Shown here one piece after another: positions 31,384-41,543 of a stretch of 64,000 bases of DNA. The position numbers and the translations under genes are program-made. The DNA comes from Labrys miyagiensis (GTDB lineage: Bacteria > Pseudomonadota > Alphaproteobacteria > Rhizobiales > Labraceae). A model generated the notes under the pieces. It saw nothing but the letters and a program-made list of their open reading frames with translations, searched no databases and was not told where the DNA came from. Location of the stretch: NCBI RefSeq assembly GCF_030160835.1, contig NZ_BSPC01000048.1, forward strand, positions 124,001 to 188,000, given 5' to 3'. Within the stretch, counting starts at the first letter, position 1. Each line of letters starts with the position of its first letter.

Positions 31384-31470
31384 GTCATACCCGGGCTTGT
31401 CCCGGGTATCCAGGCACAACTTCCCCGGCAAGGGCGCTTCCTGGATTGCCGGGGCGAGCCCGGCAATGAC
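31384..31470. repeat. Dispersed GTCAT...ATGAC palindromic repeat, copy 1
   Basis: Begins GTCATACCCGGGCTTGTCCC and ends GCGAGCCCGGCAATGAC, with an internal CCAGG/CCTGG pair. Similar long palindromes occur at 50962-51067 and 58865-58945. It is a repeat type widespread in alphaproteobacterial genomes. Confidence 0.75.
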
Positions 31471-31508
31471 AAAAGTCGAGGCTCCCGCGATTTTCCGGGT
31501 CAGGCCCT

Positions 31509-33140
31509 TCACACCCGGTCGCAGAGCATCTCACGGGCGGCATTGTGGCCCGGGGCGCCGGTGACGCCGCCGCCGGGATGGGTGCCGGAGCCACAGATAT
31601 AGAGCCCCTTCAGCGGGGTGCGGTAGTCGCCATAGCCCAGCATCGGGCGGGCGGAGAAGAGCTGGTCGAGCGAGAGCGCGCCGTGGAAGATGTCGCCGCC
31701 GACCAGTCCGAAGATGCGTTCGAGATCGAGGGGCGTCAGTACCTGTCGTCCCAGCACGCTCTGCCGAAAGCCGGGGGCGTAACGGTCGACCGTCTCGATC
31801 ATCAGATCGGCGACTTCCTCCCGCCGTTCGTCCCAGCTCTGGCCGCCTGGAAGCTGCGGCGCCACATATTGGCAGAACAGGCTCGCGACATGCCGGCCCT
31901 GGGGCGCGAGCGTATCGTCGAGCGTCGAGGGGATCAGCATCTCGACGATCGGGGCCTTGCTCCAGCCGGTGCGCCTGGCGTCGAGGAAGGCGTCTTCCAT
32001 ATAGGCCAGGCTCGGCGCGATCACGATGCCGGCGGTGTGATGGATGCCCTGCTCATGGCCGGGCAGGGCCGTGAAGCTCGGCAACTCGGACAGGGCGACA
32101 TTCATGCGCAGCACGCCCGATCCCACCTTGAAGCGGCGGATGCGTCGCAGGAAATCGGCTGGAACCGCATCCTCCGGCACGATCTTGTTGAACAGCAGGC
32201 GCGGCCCGATATTGGCGGCCACCGCCTTGGCGCGGACGATGCGGCCATCTTCCAGCAGCACGCCGGCGGTGGCGCGCTTCTCGACGATGATCTCCTTCAC
32301 GGCTGCATCCGTCTCGATCTCGGCACCGGCCTCCCGCGCGGCGGCGGCCATCGCCTGCGTGATCGCGCCCATGCCGCCGATGGCATGGCCCCAGGCGCCC
32401 TTCTTGCCGTTCACCTCGCCGAAGACATGGTGCAGGAGCACATAGGCCGAGCCGGGTGTCGAGGGCGCGAGGTAGGCGCCGATGATCGAATCGAAGCCGA
32501 ACAGCGCCTTGACCTCCTCGCTCTCGAACCAGTCGCCGAGATAATCGCTGGCCGACTTCGTGAAGAGATCGAGCAGCACGCGGCGGTGATGCATGTCGAG
32601 CTTGGCGAGGCGGTGGCCAAGCTTGCCGGCCCTCAGCAGTTCGGGCAGCGAGCTCAACCAGCCATCGTCGGAGACATTGGGCGGGGTCTGCAGGATGAGG
32701 TCGCGCAGCACATCGGCAATGGTGTCGATCTCGGCGCTGTAGGCGGGGAAGCGCTCGGCATCCCGGGTGCTGAACCTGGCAATCTCGGCCTGCGTCCGGC
32801 CTTCGCCCGAGAGAATGTAGCGCCCGTCCGGAAAGGGGAAGAAATTGGACGCCTGGCGTTCCACGATCCTGAGGCCGTGGCGGGCAAGCTCCATGTCGTG
32901 GATAATCTTGGGATTGAGCAGGCTGACCGTGTAGGAGGCGACCGAATTGCGAAAGCCGGGATGGAATTCCTCCGTCACGGCGGCGCCGCCGACCACGGAG
33001 CGGCGCTCCAGCACCTTCACCTTGCGGCCAGCCCGCGCCAGATAATAGGCGCAGGTCAAGCCGTTATGGCCGCCCCCGATGATGACGGCGTCATAGGCCA
33101 CCTGTGCTGCCGCGCCCTGCTGCGATAATGCTCCAGCCAA
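31509..33140 (-). CDS. FAD-dependent oxidoreductase, phytoene desaturase/PYROXD2-like
   Basis: A 543-residue flavoprotein. The dinucleotide motif is IIGGGHNGLTCAYYLARAGRKVKVLE (residues about 20-45). A second motif, GLYICGSGTHPGGGVTGAPGHNAA, near the C-terminus is typical of the carotenoid isomerase/desaturase-like group related to mammalian PYROXD2. No carotenoid biosynthesis genes are nearby, so a true carotenoid role is doubtful. A single gene, with no evident partners. Confidence 0.88.
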   Translation of the reverse strand: MAGALSQQGAAAQVAYDAVIIGGGHNGLTCAYYLARAGRKVKVLERRSVVGGAAVTEEFHPGFRNSVASYTVSLLNPKIIHDMELARHGLRIVERQASNFFPFPDGRYILSGEGRTQAEIARFSTRDAERFPAYSAEIDTIADVLRDLILQTPPNVSDDGWLSSLPELLRAGKLGHRLAKLDMHHRRVLLDLFTKSASDYLGDWFESEEVKALFGFDSIIGAYLAPSTPGSAYVLLHHVFGEVNGKKGAWGHAIGGMGAITQAMAAAAREAGAEIETDAAVKEIIVEKRATAGVLLEDGRIVRAKAVAANIGPRLLFNKIVPEDAVPADFLRRIRRFKVGSGVLRMNVALSELPSFTALPGHEQGIHHTAGIVIAPSLAYMEDAFLDARRTGWSKAPIVEMLIPSTLDDTLAPQGRHVASLFCQYVAPQLPGGQSWDERREEVADLMIETVDRYAPGFRQSVLGRQVLTPLDLERIFGLVGGDIFHGALSLDQLFSARPMLGYGDYRTPLKGLYICGSGTHPGGGVTGAPGHNAAREMLCDRV

Positions 33141-33220
33141 TTTCCTGCCTCTTCAGCATCGCGCCGGGAGCAATCCCCAGGCCCCGCCAGACAACGATGC
33201 GATGTCAAAGATCCGCAGCA

Positions 33221-33880
33221 TCAACTACGCGCGGCGTCAAGTATGCGCTTGCACTCGTCGAGTTCCATCAGGACGGTCTGCAGGCGGCGGCGGTCGTCCC
33301 GCACCACTCCCGGCGGCGACGACGCTGCACGGCTCTCGGCCGGCGGCGGGGCAGGGCGGCTTTCGGCCCGTATCGGCGGACCGGCAAGCGAGGACAGCGG
33401 CAGAGATTGCTGGGCCGGCGCCGGCTCGTAGCTCTCTGCCTCCTCGTCGAGCGAAGGCTCGAGACGCTCCTCCGGCATATCCTCATAATCATCGGCCGCA
33501 TCGCCATGGGCCGGGGTTTCCGCCTCCGGCCATTCGGCGCGCTCGCGGCGGCGGTCTTCCTCATCCGCCCGCGGGATCACGGCGACGGGCGGCACATAAT
33601 CCTCGCTCTGGGCGCGGCCGATCTCCATGACATGGCGGTTGCCGCGCTCCTTGAGGATACGCTGCACGCCCTTGATGGTGTAGCCCTCGCCATAGAGGTA
33701 GTAGCGGATGCCCTTGAGCAGATCGATGTCGTCGGGCCGATAATAGCGCCTGCCGCCGCCACGTTTCAGCGGCTTGATCTGGGTAAAGCGGGTCTCCCAG
33801 AAGCGTAGCACGTGCTGCGGAAGATCGAGATCTTCGGCAACTTCGCTGATGGTGCGAAACGCGTCAGGTGCTTTTTCCAT
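33221..33880 (-). CDS. MerR-family regulator with long acidic/proline linker
   Basis: A 219-residue protein whose first 75 residues form a MerR winged helix ([42 protein letters not shown]). It is followed by about 110 residues rich in Glu, Asp, Pro and Ala, and a short C-terminal helix. No metal-binding cysteines are present. This gene is routinely placed next to ihfA in Hyphomicrobiales, as here. Its target is unknown. Confidence 0.9.
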   Translation of the reverse strand: MEKAPDAFRTISEVAEDLDLPQHVLRFWETRFTQIKPLKRGGGRRYYRPDDIDLLKGIRYYLYGEGYTIKGVQRILKERGNRHVMEIGRAQSEDYVPPVAVIPRADEEDRRRERAEWPEAETPAHGDAADDYEDMPEERLEPSLDEEAESYEPAPAQQSLPLSSLAGPPIRAESRPAPPPAESRAASSPPGVVRDDRRRLQTVLMELDECKRILDAARS

Positions 33881-34080
33881 GGCCCCGAACTCCTGACCGG
33901 AAGGCGGCTAAGTTTGCTCCACCTTATCAGTCGACCGATTCTGCCATGAAAGACAAGCATTTGTCGCGTCTTTCCAACCCAAAACATCATCGCAAGGTAT
34001 AAGCGGGCCACTTTCGATGACGCCGCGTAGCCTTCCGCAAGGTTGTGACGAGGGCCGGCGCATGTCCTGCCCGGCTCGGA

Positions 34081-34407
34081 TCATTCGTCCGAAACGCCGT
34101 CAAGGGTCTCGCCGTTGATCTGGGCCTTGAGGATGTTCGACGGCTTAAACACCATCACCCGCCGCGGGGAGATCGGCACTTCCTTGCCAGTCTTCGGGTT
34201 GCGGCCGATGCGCTCGCCCTTGGAGCGCACGACAAAGGAACCGAAGGAGGACAGCTTCACCGTCTCGCCCCGTTCCAGACAACTCGAAATTTCATGGAGC
34301 ACAAGTTCGACGAGCTCTGACGACTCGGTCCGCGACAGGCCTACCTTCTGATAAACCGCTTCGCAAAGATCTGCTCTTGTGACGGTATTTCCCGCCATCG
34401 CTTTCAT
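34081..34407 (-). CDS. ihfA: Integration host factor subunit alpha
   Basis: A 108-residue nucleoid protein that sharply bends DNA as a heterodimer with IHF beta. It carries the HU/IHF fold with [22 protein letters not shown] at the start, [25 protein letters not shown] including the beta-arm, and the [12 protein letters not shown] end. Order plsX-fabH-ihfA-merR on one strand is conserved in the group. Confidence 0.96.
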   Translation of the reverse strand: MKAMAGNTVTRADLCEAVYQKVGLSRTESSELVELVLHEISSCLERGETVKLSSFGSFVVRSKGERIGRNPKTGKEVPISPRRVMVFKPSNILKAQINGETLDGVSDE

Positions 34408-34814
34408 GCCCCTCGCTGGACAGACACCCTGCCTGATACGGGCAGCCTGTCGATTGTTCGATCACTGCAGTTCCAGATTACGCAATTGAACTATGTTCAA
34501 TATCCGGCAATGACCGTAGCACCACCGTGAAATCCACTCCGCAATCCCCACCAGTGTGGCCAGGATTCAAGTCCCGACTCTATGTCACTGAAAAAGCGAA
34601 GCTATTGACGAATGCGGCCAAGGTCAACCTCCAATCGAGGCCGGAGTCATCTAGCGCGCAATGTGGCGCGAAATGATGCTTCGCAGACGCGGGACCGTGT
34701 AAAGAAAATTGCGCCATACGGGCGATCCCGTGCGCGCACAGGGGCACTTCATGCCGCAGTGCACACTTACTGATGGCCGCAACGCGGCGATGAGTGAGGA
34801 GGACTGGTCCGTTG
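34408..34814. other. Intergenic region between fabH and ihfA
   Basis: About 400 bases without a supported gene. The minus strand contains TTGACC and TAGCTT 17 bases apart near 34605-34635, a weak promoter candidate for ihfA. Short hairpins occur near 34772-34790 (GCCGC-AAC-GCGGC) without a T tract. Confidence 0.35.
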
Positions 34815-35792
34815 TTACCAGCGGATGAGCGCAGCGCCCCAGGTGAAGCCGCCACCCATGGCCTCCAACAGGACCAGATCGCCCTTCTTGATGCGCCCGT
34901 CCTTGACGGCGACGTCGAGAGCCAGGGGGATCGAGGCCGAGGACGTGTTGGCGTGGTCGGCCACGGTGAGCACTACCTTCTCCGGCGCCAGGCCCAGCTT
35001 CTCGGCCGTGGCGTGGATGATGCGGCTGTTGGCCTGGTGCGGCACGAACCAATCAACCGCATCGAAGGGCAGGCCGACATCGTCGAGCGTGTCATGCAGG
35101 ATCTGTGGCACCATGCCGACGGCGAGCTTGAAGACTTCCTTCCCGTCCATGCGCAGCTTGCCGATCGTGCCGGTGGAGGAGACACCACCGTCGACGAAGA
35201 GCTTCGACTTGTGGGTGCCGTCCGAGCGCAACCTCGCGGCCAGTATGCCCTCGTCATGGATCGAGCCATCGCCCATGGTGGCTTCGAGCACAACGGCGCC
35301 GGCGCCGTCGCCGAAAAGGACGCAGGTCGTTCGGTCGTTCCAGTCGAGGATACGCGAATAGGTTTCGGCGCCGATCACCAGCGCATGCTTGGCCGAGCCA
35401 GAGCGCAGGAAATTGTCCGCGATGGAGAGGCCATAGACGAAGCCCGTGCAGACGGCCTGGACGTCGAAGGCAGCGCCGCCCGTCATGCCGATATTGGCCT
35501 GCACGGTGGTGGCGGTGGCCGGGAAAGTATTGTCGGGCGTCGAGGTCGCCAGTACGATCAGGTCGATGTCCGAGCCTTTCAGCCCGGCCTCGGCCAGCGC
35601 CCGTTCCGCCGCCTTGGTGGCGAGATGGGAGGTGAACTCTCCCTCGGCCGCCTGGTGGCGGGCGCGAATACCGGTGCGCTGCACGATCCATTCATCGGAG
35701 GTGTCGACGATCTTGGCGAGATCGTCGTTGGTGACGCGCTTTTCGGGAAGGTAGGAACCGATACCCCGGACCACGGAACGAAGCGTTGCCAT
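34815..35792 (-). CDS. fabH: Beta-ketoacyl-ACP synthase III
   Basis: A 325-residue enzyme that starts fatty acid synthesis by condensing acetyl-CoA with malonyl-ACP. The catalytic triad is visible: C115 in QAVCTGF, H252 in PHQAN and N282 in HANTSSA. The ATG shares one base with the plsX stop (TAATG), so translation is coupled. Confidence 0.97.
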   Translation of the reverse strand: MATLRSVVRGIGSYLPEKRVTNDDLAKIVDTSDEWIVQRTGIRARHQAAEGEFTSHLATKAAERALAEAGLKGSDIDLIVLATSTPDNTFPATATTVQANIGMTGGAAFDVQAVCTGFVYGLSIADNFLRSGSAKHALVIGAETYSRILDWNDRTTCVLFGDGAGAVVLEATMGDGSIHDEGILAARLRSDGTHKSKLFVDGGVSSTGTIGKLRMDGKEVFKLAVGMVPQILHDTLDDVGLPFDAVDWFVPHQANSRIIHATAEKLGLAPEKVVLTVADHANTSSASIPLALDVAVKDGRIKKGDLVLLEAMGGGFTWGAALIRW

Positions 35793-36868
35793 TATGCTGC
35801 ATCCGGATTGGCTGCAGCAGCGGCCGTCACGGCGCGGTGGTCGAAGCTCAGGCTTTCGGTGATCTTTTTCATCAAGTCTTGTTTCACCATATCATAGGCC
35901 AATCCGATGGCCGCCGCATAGCCTTCGGCATTGGCGCCGCCATGGCTCTTGATGACGATGCCGTTGAGGCCGAGGAAGACACCGCCATTGACGCGGTTGG
36001 GGTCGAGCTTTTCGCGCAGGGCCTGGAAGGCGCCGCGGGCAAAGAGATAGCCGATGCGCGCCATCAGGGTACGCGACATGGCCGAACGGAGATAGGAGGC
36101 GATCTGCTTGGCAGTGCCCTCGGCGGTCTTGAGGGCGATGTTGCCGGCAAAGCCTTCGGTAACGACGACATCCACCGTGCCCTTGCCGAGATCATCGCCC
36201 TCGACGAAGCCGTGATAGGTGAGGTCCGGCAGGCTGGTCTCGCGCAGGATGCGGCCGGCTTCGCGCACCATTTCGAGGCCCTTGACCTCCTCGACGCCGA
36301 CATTGAGCAGGCCGACGGTAGGCTGCTCGACCCCCAGCACGATGCGGGCCATGGCCGCACCCATCACGGCCATGTCGATCAGGGCATCCGAATCCGCGCC
36401 GATGGAGGCGCCGACATCGAGCACGATGGATTCCCCGCGCAAGGTCGGCCAGAGGGCGGCGATGGCGGGGCGGTCGATCTCGGCAAGGGTGCGCAGGCAG
36501 AAGCGGGCCATCGCCATCAGTGCGCCGGTATTGCCCGCCGAGACGGTGGCATCGGCATCGCCCTTGTTGATGGCGTCGATGGCGAGCCACATCGAGGATT
36601 TCTTGCGGCCATAGCGCAAGGCATGGCTCGGCTTGTCGTCCATCCGGATGGAGATATCGGTATGATGGATGCTGGAAACCGCTGCGAGCTTGGGGCGCGC
36701 ATCCAGTAGCGGACGCACGGCCGTCTCGTCGCCATAAAACACGAAGCTCAGATCGGGATGGTGGAGGAGCGCGACTTCGGCGCCGGGGACCACGACCGTG
36801 GGGCCGTGATCGCCACCCATCGCATCAAGGGCGATACGAATTTTCGAAGCCCGATTGTCGGAAGCCAT
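35792..36868 (-). CDS. plsX: Phosphate acyltransferase PlsX
   Basis: A 358-residue enzyme that makes acyl-phosphate from acyl-ACP for phospholipid synthesis. It shows [14 protein letters not shown] at the start, [24 protein letters not shown] (usually DVGAN) and [18 protein letters not shown]. The DUF177 and rpmF genes that often precede plsX are absent; an unrelated cytochrome gene lies upstream. Confidence 0.96.
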   Translation of the reverse strand: MASDNRASKIRIALDAMGGDHGPTVVVPGAEVALLHHPDLSFVFYGDETAVRPLLDARPKLAAVSSIHHTDISIRMDDKPSHALRYGRKKSSMWLAIDAINKGDADATVSAGNTGALMAMARFCLRTLAEIDRPAIAALWPTLRGESIVLDVGASIGADSDALIDMAVMGAAMARIVLGVEQPTVGLLNVGVEEVKGLEMVREAGRILRETSLPDLTYHGFVEGDDLGKGTVDVVVTEGFAGNIALKTAEGTAKQIASYLRSAMSRTLMARIGYLFARGAFQALREKLDPNRVNGGVFLGLNGIVIKSHGGANAEGYAAAIGLAYDMVKQDLMKKITESLSFDHRAVTAAAAANPDAA

Positions 36869-37125
36869 GAATCGCTCGAGAGCCCTGTTTCGTCTGTCCG
36901 CTGCGCGCGGTCGGAAGGCGCTGCGTTTTGCAGCAAAAGACCATGCACCACAAGAGTATAACGAAGGTTGACGGCCGGAATTTCGCCGTCATCCCCCGCG
37001 CATAGCCCTGCCCGATGGCAGATTCTCACGTCAGAAAGATGATGATTTTGACGATTCTGGGGAAAGCGCGCTTATTCTTGTGAGCCCATGGGTGGCGGGG
37101 CACAACGGCGCAAGGCTCCGGAGCT

Positions 37126-37653
37126 TCAGGAGCGGCGTCCGAAATTCATGCGCCGGAACAGGCCGTCCTTCAGGACGACATGATGATAGAGCGCGGCAAC
37201 GATATGCATCGCGATGAGGCCCGCCAGCAGGAGGGCCAGCAGAAAATGGGCGGTAAAGGTCGGATAGGCTGCAAAGCTCCGGGGCAAGGGATCGCCTGAA
37301 TTGGCGAAGACGATGGCGGGAAGGCCGGCGAGGATGCCGGTGGCATAGCCCGTCGCGACCATCAGCACGATCAGCAAATAGAGGCCGTAGTGAGCGGGCG
37401 TGGCCAGGCGGTCGAGCAGCATGTTGCCCGTCGGTGCGGCTGCCGGCCTGGCGGTGCGCCAGCGCACCACCAGGCGGATGACCGTCAGGGCAAGGATCAG
37501 CATCCCACCGGCCATGTGCCAGCGCAGGATGGCGATCTTGCCGGCGGCCTCATTCGGCATGGTTGCGAGGAGGCCAAAACCGACGAAAAGAGTGGCGATG
37601 ACAAGAACCGCCGAGAGCCAATGCAGCGCCACGAGGAGAGGGTGGTAGCGCAT
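37126..37653 (-). CDS. Cytochrome b561-type di-heme membrane protein
   Basis: A 175-residue protein with four transmembrane helices. Histidines in the first helix (ALHWLSA), the second (RWHMAGG) and the last (MHIVAALYHH) are likely heme ligands, as in bacterial cytochrome b561, which moves electrons from quinol. The start at 37653 overlaps the SRPBCC gene by one base. Third gene of an ArsR-SRPBCC-cytochrome operon. Confidence 0.92.
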   Translation of the reverse strand: MRYHPLLVALHWLSAVLVIATLFVGFGLLATMPNEAAGKIAILRWHMAGGMLILALTVIRLVVRWRTARPAAAPTGNMLLDRLATPAHYGLYLLIVLMVATGYATGILAGLPAIVFANSGDPLPRSFAAYPTFTAHFLLALLLAGLIAMHIVAALYHHVVLKDGLFRRMNFGRRS

Positions 37654-38084
37654 CAGGCAAGGCCCGCGACGATGCGCTCGAGGCCGGCCAGATTGCGCCG
37701 CCAGCCATGAAGAGCGCCCTGATAATTCGCCTCCTCCTCGGCCCGGAATCCGGACTGTTCCATGCGTACCAGCGTGCCACCCTCGGTGGGCGTCAGCGTC
37801 CAGGTCACCACGGTCTTCAAGCCGTTGGCCGCCTCCGCGCCGGAGGCGTTCCAGCTGTAGGAAAGGCTCTCGTGGGGTTCGAGCGCAAGTACCTCGCAGT
37901 CGAGCACGCCGTTCCAATAGGGCATGGGGTCCGTGCGGAAATTGAATCTGTGGCCGAGCCTGGGCTCGAAATCGGTCTTCATCAGCCACTCTTCGATCAG
38001 CGGCCCCTGGGTGAGGGCGCGCCAGATCTTCTGAGGCGGATGCGGCATCAGCCGCTCGACGACGACGGAACGATTGGCAGTCAT
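37653..38084 (-). CDS. SRPBCC (AHSA1-type) domain protein
   Basis: A 143-residue START/AHSA1-like protein (MPHPPQKIWRALTQGPLIEEWLM, ending EANYQGALHGWRRNLAGLE). These form a hydrophobic pocket but have varied roles, and many are encoded next to ArsR regulators. It overlaps the regulator gene by four bases and the cytochrome gene by one, so all three form one translational unit. Confidence 0.92.
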   Translation of the reverse strand: MTANRSVVVERLMPHPPQKIWRALTQGPLIEEWLMKTDFEPRLGHRFNFRTDPMPYWNGVLDCEVLALEPHESLSYSWNASGAEAANGLKTVVTWTLTPTEGGTLVRMEQSGFRAEEEANYQGALHGWRRNLAGLERIVAGLA

Positions 38085-38404
38085 TGGTCCATCCTGTTCA
38101 AGAGATCTTCAAGCCGGTCGAAGCGGTCCTGCCAGAAAGCGGCATGGAGGCTCATCCAGTCGATCAGCGGCGCGAGGCCCTGGGGCCGGGCACTGTAGTG
38201 GGTCTGGCGTCCTTCGGGGCGGTCCTGCACGAGGCCGGCGAGCTTGAGGGCGCCCAGATGCTTGGAGATGGCAGGTTGCGAGACACCGGAATGATCGGTG
38301 AGGGCGCGGACGGTCAACTCCCCCTCTCGTACCAGGCGTTCGAAGATCGCCCGGCGCGTGGGGTCGGCGAGGGTCCGGAAGAGGGTGTCGGATGCCGCGT
38401 TCAT
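38081..38404 (-). CDS. ArsR-family transcriptional regulator
   Basis: A 107-residue winged-helix regulator: TLADPTRRAIFERLV, the recognition helix SQPAISKHLGALKLAGLV, and the wing RPEGRQTHYS. It lacks the CxC metal site of ArsR/SmtB and belongs to the non-metal subgroup fused in operons to SRPBCC proteins. Two tandem palindromes lie directly upstream of its start and are the likely autoregulatory operator. Confidence 0.93.
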   Translation of the reverse strand: MNAASDTLFRTLADPTRRAIFERLVREGELTVRALTDHSGVSQPAISKHLGALKLAGLVQDRPEGRQTHYSARPQGLAPLIDWMSLHAAFWQDRFDRLEDLLNRMDQ

Positions 38405-38412
38405 CGCAATTC

Positions 38413-38446
38413 ATAACTCCATAGTTATTAATAACTTTGCAGTTAT
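38413..38446 (-). promoter_or_regulatory. Tandem ArsR operator palindromes
   Basis: ATAACT-N4-AGTTAT occurs twice (38413-38428 and 38431-38446), centres 18 bases apart, starting nine bases upstream of the arsR start codon. Identical half-sites and helical spacing argue for cooperative binding of two dimers. Confidence 0.8.
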
Positions 38447-38515
38447 GGATTTGTCAAGCCGGTATGCCGATCGTGAAAAGGGCGTTCGCATTTTTGGGAA
38501 AGGCGCACCAAGCGC

Positions 38516-38608
38516 GGAGTGGCGATTACCAATCGCCATCTTTCCTGCCCGTGAACCTTATGTATGCAGCGCCGACAGCCAAGATTGGCGATCGGTGATC
38601 GCCACTCC
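38516..38608. repeat. REP/BIME-like inverted repeat, CGATC/ACC core
   Basis: GGAGTGGCGATTACCAATCG faces CGATCGGTGATCGCCACTCC. The two arms differ at two paired positions in the core (ATT/AAT against ATC/GAT), each preserving pairing. A related element is at 2930-3015. Confidence 0.8.
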
Positions 38609-38655
38609 GACCCTGCGCCTCGCCATGGCGAGCCACTGTCTGTCGGCTTCTACCC

Positions 38656-40020
38656 TCAGCACTCCACCGCGTTGACGGCGAGGCCGCCCTGCGAGGTTTC
38701 CTTGTATTTGGACTGCATGTCCGCGCCGGTGACGCGCATGGTGGTGATCACCTGGTCGAGGCTGACCTTGTGGGTGCCGTCGCCACGTAGGGCGAGGGAG
38801 GCGGCGGCGATGGCCTTGTTGGCGCCGAAGGCGTTGCGCTCGATGCAGGGGATCTGCACCAGGCCGCCGATCGGGTCGCAGGTCATGCCGAGATGATGCT
38901 CCATGCCGATCTCGGCGGCGTTTTCCACTTGCGCGATGGTGCCGCCCAGCGCCGCGGCTAGGCCGCCGGCCGCCATGGAGGCGGCGACGCCGACCTCTCC
39001 CTGGCAGCCGACCTCGGCGCCCGAGATCGAGGCGTTCATCTTGAACAGCATGCCGATGGCGGCCGCGGTGAGCAGGAATTCGTCGGCGCCTTCCTCGCTG
39101 AAATCGCAGAAGTCGTGGTAGTAGCGCAGCACGGCTGGGACGATGCCGGCCGCTCCATTGGTGGGCGCCGTGACCACGCGTCCGCCCGCGGCGTTTTCCT
39201 CGTTCACGGCGATGGCATAGAGCGAGACCCAATCCATCACCTCATGCGGCGCGCGGACATTGCGGCCGATATCGGTGAGCAGGCGGTCATGCAACGCCTT
39301 GGCGCGGCGCTTGACGCGCAAGCCGCCCGGCAACTCGCCTTCCAGGCTCATGCCACGGTCGATGGCGGCATCCATCACCGCGCGGATGCGGGCGAGGCGT
39401 TCGCGGATGGCGGCTTCCGGCTGGCTCGCCTTTTCGTTGGCCATCACGACGCCGCCAATGGTGAGGCCATGCTCGCTGCCGATGCGCAGCAAATCAGCGG
39501 CGCTGGCGAAGGGGTAGGGGACTTCGACGGCATCCTTCGCCACGGCGCTCTCGCCCTCGGCCAGCACGAAGCCACCGCCGATGGAGAAATAGAACTCGGT
39601 GAGCAGCGCGGTGCCATCCTCGTCCCAGGCAGTGAAGGAGAGCGTGTTGGGATGGCCCTTGGCTGGCGTCTTGCGGTCGAAGATGATGTCGCGATTGCGC
39701 TCGAAGCTCATGGCGCGCCGCCCGCCCAGCGCCATCATGCCCTTGGAGGTCGCTTCCTCCACGATGGTGGCGACCGCCTCCGGATCGACCGTCTCGGGCT
39801 CCTCGCCGGCCAGGCCGAGAATCACGGCGATATCGCTGGCGTGGCCATGGCCTGTCCAGGCCAGCGAACCAAAGAGCGTGGTCTCGACCCGGTGCGTGCG
39901 GACGAAGTGGCCTTGCTTGCGCAGCGACTGCACGAAGCGGCCCGCCGCCCGCATCGGGCCCACGGTGTGGGACGAGGAGGGGCCGATGCCGATCTTGAAG
40001 ATGTCGAAGACACTTATCAT
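38656..40020 (-). CDS. sdaA: L-serine ammonia-lyase
   Basis: A 454-residue iron-sulfur serine dehydratase of the single-chain type that converts L-serine to pyruvate and ammonia. The N-terminal beta domain starts [22 protein letters not shown]. The C-terminal catalytic domain has cluster cysteines in [16 protein letters not shown] and IPCIERN. The frame is open further upstream into the tRNA gene, but 40020 matches the family start. It complements GlyA in serine metabolism. Confidence 0.95.
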   Translation of the reverse strand: MISVFDIFKIGIGPSSSHTVGPMRAAGRFVQSLRKQGHFVRTHRVETTLFGSLAWTGHGHASDIAVILGLAGEEPETVDPEAVATIVEEATSKGMMALGGRRAMSFERNRDIIFDRKTPAKGHPNTLSFTAWDEDGTALLTEFYFSIGGGFVLAEGESAVAKDAVEVPYPFASAADLLRIGSEHGLTIGGVVMANEKASQPEAAIRERLARIRAVMDAAIDRGMSLEGELPGGLRVKRRAKALHDRLLTDIGRNVRAPHEVMDWVSLYAIAVNEENAAGGRVVTAPTNGAAGIVPAVLRYYHDFCDFSEEGADEFLLTAAAIGMLFKMNASISGAEVGCQGEVGVAASMAAGGLAAALGGTIAQVENAAEIGMEHHLGMTCDPIGGLVQIPCIERNAFGANKAIAAASLALRGDGTHKVSLDQVITTMRVTGADMQSKYKETSQGGLAVNAVEC

Positions 40021-40169
40021 CGGCAGAAGACTCTCCTGAAACGCCGCTGTGACTGGACTGCAACAATCGAAACAGGTTGCCTTTGGGCGACTCGTAACAA
40101 ATATTACATCAATTTTCGTTGCACAGGAAACTTGCGCCGCGAGGCCTGAATTGCTACCCCAAAACCGAC

Positions 40170-40245
40170 GCCGGTTTAGCTCAGCTGGTAGAGCAACCGC
40201 CTTGTAAGCGGTAGGTCGCGTGTTCGATTCACGCAACCGGCACCA
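40170..40245 (+). tRNA. tRNA-Thr (anticodon TGT)
   Basis: A 76-base cloverleaf with acceptor GCCGGTT/AACCGGC, D arm GCTC-AGCTGGTA-GAGC, anticodon stem ACCGC/GCGGT with loop CTTGTAA, T arm GCGTG-TTCGATT-CACGC, and encoded ACCA end. The anticodon TGT reads ACA and related threonine codons. Confidence 0.97.
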
Positions 40246-40589
40246 TCATATTCATTTTGCATCTCAGGGGCTTATACCCTACTTCGGGTCTCCTGTCGGA
40301 AAGTTATTCCGACACACAGGCGGTAGCCGTTCCGACAAAAATATCTGATTTTGTTCTCAGCGAGTCTCACTGTGGCGCGCCGAGCGGCTTTTTTTGCGAT
40401 GTTGGCCAACTGGCGGTCGATGGATTTCATGTAGGGCGGCAGCACGTTCGAGTGCTGGTGGAAGCCATGTCGCTTCCCGGTAACAGGCTTGCCCAAAACT
40501 TTGTCATATCGGGATGTTTGGGCGCAATCCCATTTGAATCCCCTTGGTCCCGAGCATAATGATGATGCGGGTATCGAATGGGGCTGTCT
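40246..40589. other. Region downstream of tRNA-Thr, no supported gene
   Basis: About 340 bases. Composition is more AT-rich than the neighbours. A minus-strand frame (40272-40496) gives a 74-residue basic peptide with no recognised domain; it could be the end of a decayed mobile-element gene, since tRNA 3' ends are common integration sites. No repeat of the tRNA end was found nearby. Confidence 0.3.
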
Positions 40590-41303
40590 ATGTATTCAGG
40601 TCGTGTTGCCGTTGCCGCGGTGGCGGTTTTCTTTTCGACATCGTCGATCCATGCTGCGGACCTCGCCGCCGCACCAACGGAACCCGTGGCGCCCGCAATC
40701 GCGCCGTATGACTGGAACGGCCCCTATATCGGCGTCCACGCGGGCTATGGTTGGGGCCGGGAAGAGGACAATCAGGGGGACTTGTTCCCCGGTTTCAGCG
40801 ATCCAAGGTTGGTAATTGCGACCAGTGCCGACAAATTTGACTTGGATGGCTTTGTCGGCGGTGCTCACGCCGGCTACAACTACCAGATCGACCGGTTCGT
40901 TCTCGGTGTCGAAGGCGATCTTGACTACACGAACCTGAGTGGCAGTGCGCGAGCGGTTTATGCCGGCGGCGCCGTTGTCCGCACTTTGGAGCTCAAGACG
41001 GACTGGCAAGGCTCCGCGCGTCTTCGTGCCGGTTACGCCATCGACAACCTGCTGCTCTACGCCACCGGCGGCGTTGCTTTCGCCAATGCCAAGCTCACGA
41101 CGGCCGGCCAGGACTCCAGCAACACCCATATTGGCTGGACGGTGGGCCTAGGTGCCGAATATGCCTTCACTCCGAGCTGGATCGGCCGCGCCGAGATTCG
41201 CTACAGCGATTTTTCGAAGAAGAGCTACGAGACAGTTGACGGGCCGGTAAAGGCCGGCTGGAACCAGACCACGGCAACACTCGGCGTCAGTTACAAATTC
41301 TGA
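40590..41303 (+). CDS. Omp31-like outer-membrane beta-barrel protein
   Basis: A 237-residue outer-membrane protein: signal peptide ending near IHA, the DLAAAP start, then WNGPYIGVHAGYGWG, alternating strands, LGAEYAFTPSWIGRAEIRYSDF and a terminal aromatic YKF for BAM insertion. This is the 8-strand porin-like family common in Hyphomicrobiales (Omp31/Omp25). The start at 40590 has GGGG upstream; an ATG four codons earlier also fits. It is a close paralogue of the convergent gene at 41544. Confidence 0.9.
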   Translation: MYSGRVAVAAVAVFFSTSSIHAADLAAAPTEPVAPAIAPYDWNGPYIGVHAGYGWGREEDNQGDLFPGFSDPRLVIATSADKFDLDGFVGGAHAGYNYQIDRFVLGVEGDLDYTNLSGSARAVYAGGAVVRTLELKTDWQGSARLRAGYAIDNLLLYATGGVAFANAKLTTAGQDSSNTHIGWTVGLGAEYAFTPSWIGRAEIRYSDFSKKSYETVDGPVKAGWNQTTATLGVSYKF

Positions 41304-41429
41304 GACATCAGCTGTTCAGAGGGCGCCGTTTTCACACATCGGTGCCTCCCTGTCGTCACGCCTGACGATGTCGCGTAACGGCCAGCTAGGCTGAGATGAG
41401 AGGCTTGGGCAGCACCTCGCTTTGAAACT

Positions 41430-41532
41430 TAGGGCGTTTTACCCTCAGATCGAATCACCAAGAATCGCAAAATGCATTCGCTACCAGCGAGCTGATCTGG
41501 AACCCCGCTCCTGCCTGAATGCATTTTGCTCT
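41430..41532. repeat. 105-base dispersed repeat, copy B (inverted)
   Basis: Reverse orientation of the element at 63413: starts TAGGGCGTTTTACCC and ends GAATGCATTTTGCTCT. It lies between the two convergent Omp31-like genes and contains a shared AGAATCGCAAAATGCATT block. Confidence 0.85.
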
Positions 41533-41543
41533 GGGGCGTGTCG

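Noticed and set aside
38656-40236. Extended serine dehydratase start reaching into the tRNA region
   Set aside because: The extra 72 codons are the antisense of tRNA-Thr and intergenic DNA; the family start is at 40020.
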